Source of the DNA: Psychrobacter sp. 72-O-c
GTDB taxonomy: Bacteria > Pseudomonadota > Gammaproteobacteria > Pseudomonadales > Moraxellaceae
NCBI RefSeq assembly: GCF_904846605.1
Contig: NZ_CAJHBI010000009.1
Span: 44,819-108,818 of the forward strand
Reading direction: 5' to 3'
DNA length: 64,000 nucleotides
Shown: in pieces, positions 61,332 through 64,000 of the stretch
Layout of the letters: each line of letters begins with the position of its first letter
Position numbering within the stretch: the first letter of the stretch is position 1
Notes under the pieces: generated by a model
Database searches by the model: none
The model's input: the letters and a program-made list of their open reading frames with translations, nothing else
What the model was told of the DNA's origin: nothing
Program-made: the position numbers and the translations under genes

Positions 61332-61997
61332 ATGAAGACCGCTATTTATCCACTACTTGGCAGTTTATTGTTGATATCAGGAGCTGCCATGGCAACCGAA
61401 GAACCTAACTATACGATTTTGGCGCAAACCGAAGACTTTGAACTGCGGCGCTATGATCCACAAATTGTCGCGCAAACATGGGTAACAGGTGACCAAGATG
61501 CCGCCAGTCGGCAAGGGTTTAAAACCTTAGCCGCTTATATTTTTGGTGACAATACAGCAGTAAATGGTAGTAGTAGTAAAATAAGTATGACCGCACCCGT
61601 GATGATGCAGCCACAAGGTGCTGATGATGGTCCTGCTAGCAATAAAGACAGCGAGTCACAAAAAATTGCGATGACCGCGCCCGTGAGTATGCAACAAACC
61701 AATGGTAAGTGGCGGGTAAAATTTGTCATGCCAAGTCGTTATACCATGCAAACGCTGCCCAAACCAAACAACCCAGACATCACGATTACAGAGCTGCCGG
61801 TTAAAACTTATGGTGTCATTAAGTTCTCGGGGTTGGCTGGCACTAAAAAAGTTGCAGAAAAGACAAAAACGCTGCGCTCATGGATGCAAAATCAAAAATT
61901 AACTGTAACCGGTTCCCCTGAGCTGGCACGTTATAATCCGCCGTGGACGTTACCGTTTATGCGTCGCAATGAGATTATGATTCCCTATCAGAAATAG
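61332..61997 (+). CDS. SOUL-family haem-binding protein, secreted
   Basis: From the ATG at 61332, 221 residues, with signal peptide MKTAIYPLLGSLLLISGAAMA. The SOUL pattern is clear: YTILAQTEDFELRRYDPQIVAQT, ISMTAPVMMQPQ and again IAMTAPVSMQQ, MPSRYTMQTLPKPN. The family binds haem or related tetrapyrroles; the role in bacteria is uncertain. A start 15 bp upstream is possible in frame but has weaker support than the GGAG-preceded ATG used. Confidence 0.85.
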   Translation: MKTAIYPLLGSLLLISGAAMATEEPNYTILAQTEDFELRRYDPQIVAQTWVTGDQDAASRQGFKTLAAYIFGDNTAVNGSSSKISMTAPVMMQPQGADDGPASNKDSESQKIAMTAPVSMQQTNGKWRVKFVMPSRYTMQTLPKPNNPDITITELPVKTYGVIKFSGLAGTKKVAEKTKTLRSWMQNQKLTVTGSPELARYNPPWTLPFMRRNEIMIPYQK

Positions 61998-62071
61998 TAA
62001 TGCTTTAGGTTCTTCAAGCTTGGTTTTTTAATAAATACATTGTACTAAATCATAGCAGTAAAATTAACCCA

Positions 62072-62104
62072 CAAAAAAAAGACAGCTTAAGCTGTCTTTT
62101 TTAT
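62072..62104. terminator. Bidirectional terminator between SOUL gene and asd
   Basis: AAAAGACAGC/GCTGTCTTTT stem around TTAA (62077-62100) with A and T runs on both sides. Confidence 0.9.
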
Positions 62105-62147
62105 CTTATTGCCAATGACTACTAATACACTTCTATTAAAAATCCGC

Positions 62148-63281
62148 TTAGATTTTTTGCTCGCGGATAATGTTTAGCATCCGGCGTAATGGTTCAGCAG
62201 CGCCCCATAACAGCTGATCACCAACCGTAAACGCACCTAAGTATTCACCACCCATATTTAGCTTACGCAAGCGACCGATTGCTACGGTCAATGTACCAGT
62301 GACTGCCACTGGCGTTAAGCGGTTCACGGTCGCTTCTTTATCATCTTCGACCACATCTAACCATTGGTTATCGCTGTTTTTCAGTGCCGCTTCAATTTCT
62401 TCTAATGGAATGTCTTTTTTGAGCTTAATGGTTAAGCCTTGCGCGTGACAGCGCATCGCACCGACGCGTACACACATACCATCAATTGCAATCTTGTCTG
62501 CTTCTGAATTGCCAAGGATTTTGTTGGTTTCAACGCCGCCTTTCCATTCTTCGCGTGACTGTTTGTTTTCCAGTTGCGAGTCAATATATGGGATTAAGCT
62601 ACCAGCTAATGGCACACCAAAATACTGCTTAGGAAAATCCTCTGAGCGTTGAGTCTGCGCAATCTTTTTATCAATCTCTAAAATTGCACTGGCAGGATCA
62701 GCCAACTCATCTTTTACCGCATCATGTAGCACGCCCATACCGTTGATTAGCTCGCGCATGTTGTTCGCGCCTGAACCACTGGCTGCTTGATAGGTCATGG
62801 CGCTGACCCATTCTATCCAACCTTTATTGAACAGCTCACCGATAGCCATTAGCATTAGCGACACAGTACAGTTGCCACCGATAAAGTCTTTTTTGCCATT
62901 AGCAAGCGCGCTATCGATGACTTTACGATTGACAGGATCGAGGATAATAATACTTTCGTCTTCCATTCGCAGCGTGCTCGCTGCATCAATCCAATACCCA
63001 TTCCAGCCGCTATCACGTAATGGCTGATGTACTTTTTGGGTATAATCACCACCTTGGCAAGTAATGATTACATCACAATCAGCTAACGCTTTAATATCAT
63101 GAGCGTCTTTTAGTGGGCTTGCGTTAATACCATCAAAACTTGGCGCATCGCCACCTGCATTACTGGTTGAAAAAAACAGGGGTGTTATACCGTCGAAGTC
63201 GTTTTCTTCGCGCATACGTTGTACCAGTACCGATCCTACCATTCCGCGCCAGCCTACTAAGCCTACCGTTAAGTTACTCAT
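62148..63281 (-). CDS. asd: Aspartate-semialdehyde dehydrogenase
   Basis: The 377-residue enzyme has the NADPH site [17 protein letters not shown], nucleophile C138 in GGNCTVSLM, and [16 protein letters not shown] and [17 protein letters not shown] with the catalytic histidine. It makes aspartate semialdehyde for lysine, threonine, methionine and diaminopimelate. Length and sequence fit the gammaproteobacterial (E. coli-like) subgroup. Confidence 0.97.
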   Translation of the reverse strand: MSNLTVGLVGWRGMVGSVLVQRMREENDFDGITPLFFSTSNAGGDAPSFDGINASPLKDAHDIKALADCDVIITCQGGDYTQKVHQPLRDSGWNGYWIDAASTLRMEDESIIILDPVNRKVIDSALANGKKDFIGGNCTVSLMLMAIGELFNKGWIEWVSAMTYQAASGSGANNMRELINGMGVLHDAVKDELADPASAILEIDKKIAQTQRSEDFPKQYFGVPLAGSLIPYIDSQLENKQSREEWKGGVETNKILGNSEADKIAIDGMCVRVGAMRCHAQGLTIKLKKDIPLEEIEAALKNSDNQWLDVVEDDKEATVNRLTPVAVTGTLTVAIGRLRKLNMGGEYLGAFTVGDQLLWGAAEPLRRMLNIIREQKI

Positions 63282-63300
63282 TAAACCTCATCCTATTTGC

Positions 63301-63678
63301 AGTAATTTATTGCTTTGCCAACCAATAACAATGCCGTGAATGGCTATAAAAAGCAAGGCGTTTTGCTCAATTTTATCTGTTTTTCAAACACTATTAACTA
63401 TAGCCACTATAACTTTAGGTTATTAACCAAGAGGTTGTTGATCTAGATGAAATAAGTAACGCTGATTTTAAATACGTTCGCTATGATTGTAATTTTTTGA
63501 TTATAGCTTATGATAACTAAAGGCTAGCAGTAGGCGATTGATGTGTGAAATGCTAAAGTAAGCATTGGCTATCAAAGCAAAGCAAACATAATTTCATCAT
63601 GACACTTACAATTTTATCATCACACTTGCGATCGGCTATTGGTTTGGCCATCAACTTAATAATAGGTTTATAGACCCT
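63301..63678. other. Intergenic stretch without a recognisable gene
   Basis: About 380 bp upstream of asd and before the small membrane-protein gene. It is A/T-rich and would contain the asd promoter. I find no convincing frame, RNA gene or strong hairpin. Confidence 0.5.
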
Positions 63679-63876
63679 ATGGATTTCTCCCTACTATATT
63701 ATGGCGTACAGCTGCTGGCAGGGCTAATAGCTTTCATAACCTTCTGGGGTTGGCTGCCACTGGATAACTGGTGGGTACGTAGCGTTGATTTCCCGCGTAT
63801 ACAAATTCTAGTACTCGGTATTATTGCCTGGCTTAGTATGCTGATATTTTGGTCGCAGTGGCAGATGGGACAGTGA
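63679..63876 (+). CDS. Small two-helix membrane protein of unknown function (65 aa)
   Basis: The ORF encodes two hydrophobic segments (LLYYGVQLLAGLIAFITFWGWLPL and IQILVLGIIAWLSMLIFW) with aromatic Trp at the borders, typical of a small inner-membrane hairpin. The Shine-Dalgarno is weak (AGG 11 nt before the ATG). The stop is followed within 45 bp by the transposase end. Function unknown. Confidence 0.45.
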   Translation: MDFSLLYYGVQLLAGLIAFITFWGWLPLDNWWVRSVDFPRIQILVLGIIAWLSMLIFWSQWQMGQ

Positions 63877-63919
63877 CCCCTGCTGTCAATCCCGTACACA
63901 TAAACTTGGGAGATTATAA

Positions 63920-64000
63920 TTACGCAGCGTGACGATAAAAGTCAAACCACATCTGTCTTGGCGATTTATAGCCCAAGCCCTTTTGAATTCTAGTCTGGTT
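63920..64000 (-). mobile_element. 3' end of a transposase gene (insertion sequence at window edge)
   Basis: On the minus strand the frame reads ...TRIQKGLGYKSPRQMWFDFYRHAA then TAA (63920-63922), the style of IS3-type transposase C-termini (R-x-Q-x-x-LGYKSP). The rest of the element lies beyond the window. One element end must fall between 63877 and 63919; I cannot locate its inverted repeat without the other end. Confidence 0.65.

Overview
The window looks like a chromosomal segment of a gammaproteobacterium of the Moraxellaceae, most likely Psychrobacter. This is inferred from the order pyrH-frr-uppS-cdsA-dxr-rseP-bamA-lpxD-fabZ-lpxA, the moderate GC content and the protein sequences; no search was run. 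About 40 kb of it (1054-40983) is an apparently complete lambda/HK97-like siphovirus prophage inserted in the 3' end of a tRNA-Leu(UAG) gene. A 31-bp direct repeat marks the two junctions, and the intact tRNA is on the integrase side.

Host left flank (1-1053): a partial sotB-type sugar efflux gene and the intrinsic terminator that probably served the tRNA-Leu gene before integration.

Prophage, read from right to left. The integration and regulatory end holds a tyrosine integrase, an excisionase-like gene and a rightward operon of small uncharacterised genes (34930-39489). This operon is driven by a strong promoter overlapped by two GCAATTGC palindromes. The same palindromes lie between the CI-like LexA-type repressor gene (34117) and the divergent cro-like gene (33713). 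A leftward early operon follows: Cro, a CII-like protein, zinc-ribbon/Toprim primase, a small protein, SF3-type helicase, then an iteron-rich AT-rich gap that I propose as the replication origin, and a gene of unknown function placed where a late regulator would be expected. The late leftward operon then encodes HNH nuclease, terminases, protease, capsid, portal, connectors, tail genes (including a G/GT pair with an AAAAAAC -1 frameshift site), tape measure, gpM, gpL, gpK, gpI, gpJ, and lysis genes (holin-like protein, amidase). Intrinsic-terminator-like hairpins sit between many late genes.

Two accessory cassettes interrupt the late operon. The main one (about 10.8-14.0 kb) is a diversity-generating retroelement (DGR) inserted between the gpM-like and gpL-like tail genes. 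It has a C-type-lectin/FGE-like target protein ending in a variable repeat, an Avd-like four-helix-bundle gene, a template repeat and a DGR reverse transcriptase. The 111-bp template and variable repeats align without gaps and differ at 14 positions, 12 of which are adenines in the template; this is the signature of adenine-directed mutagenic retrohoming. The second (19.9-21.8 kb) resembles the phage P22 immI region: an antirepressor gene behind an Arc-like gene, a divergent ribbon-helix-helix gene, and a promoter whose spacer contains an operator-like palindrome, plus a small secreted protein.

Host right flank (40956-64000): tRNA-Leu, ntrC/ntrB, rimO, then the translation, isoprenoid and envelope cluster (pyrH to lpxA), a Na+-dependent NSS-family transporter, tgt, a SOUL haem-binding protein, asd, a small membrane protein, and the 3' end of a transposase at the window edge.
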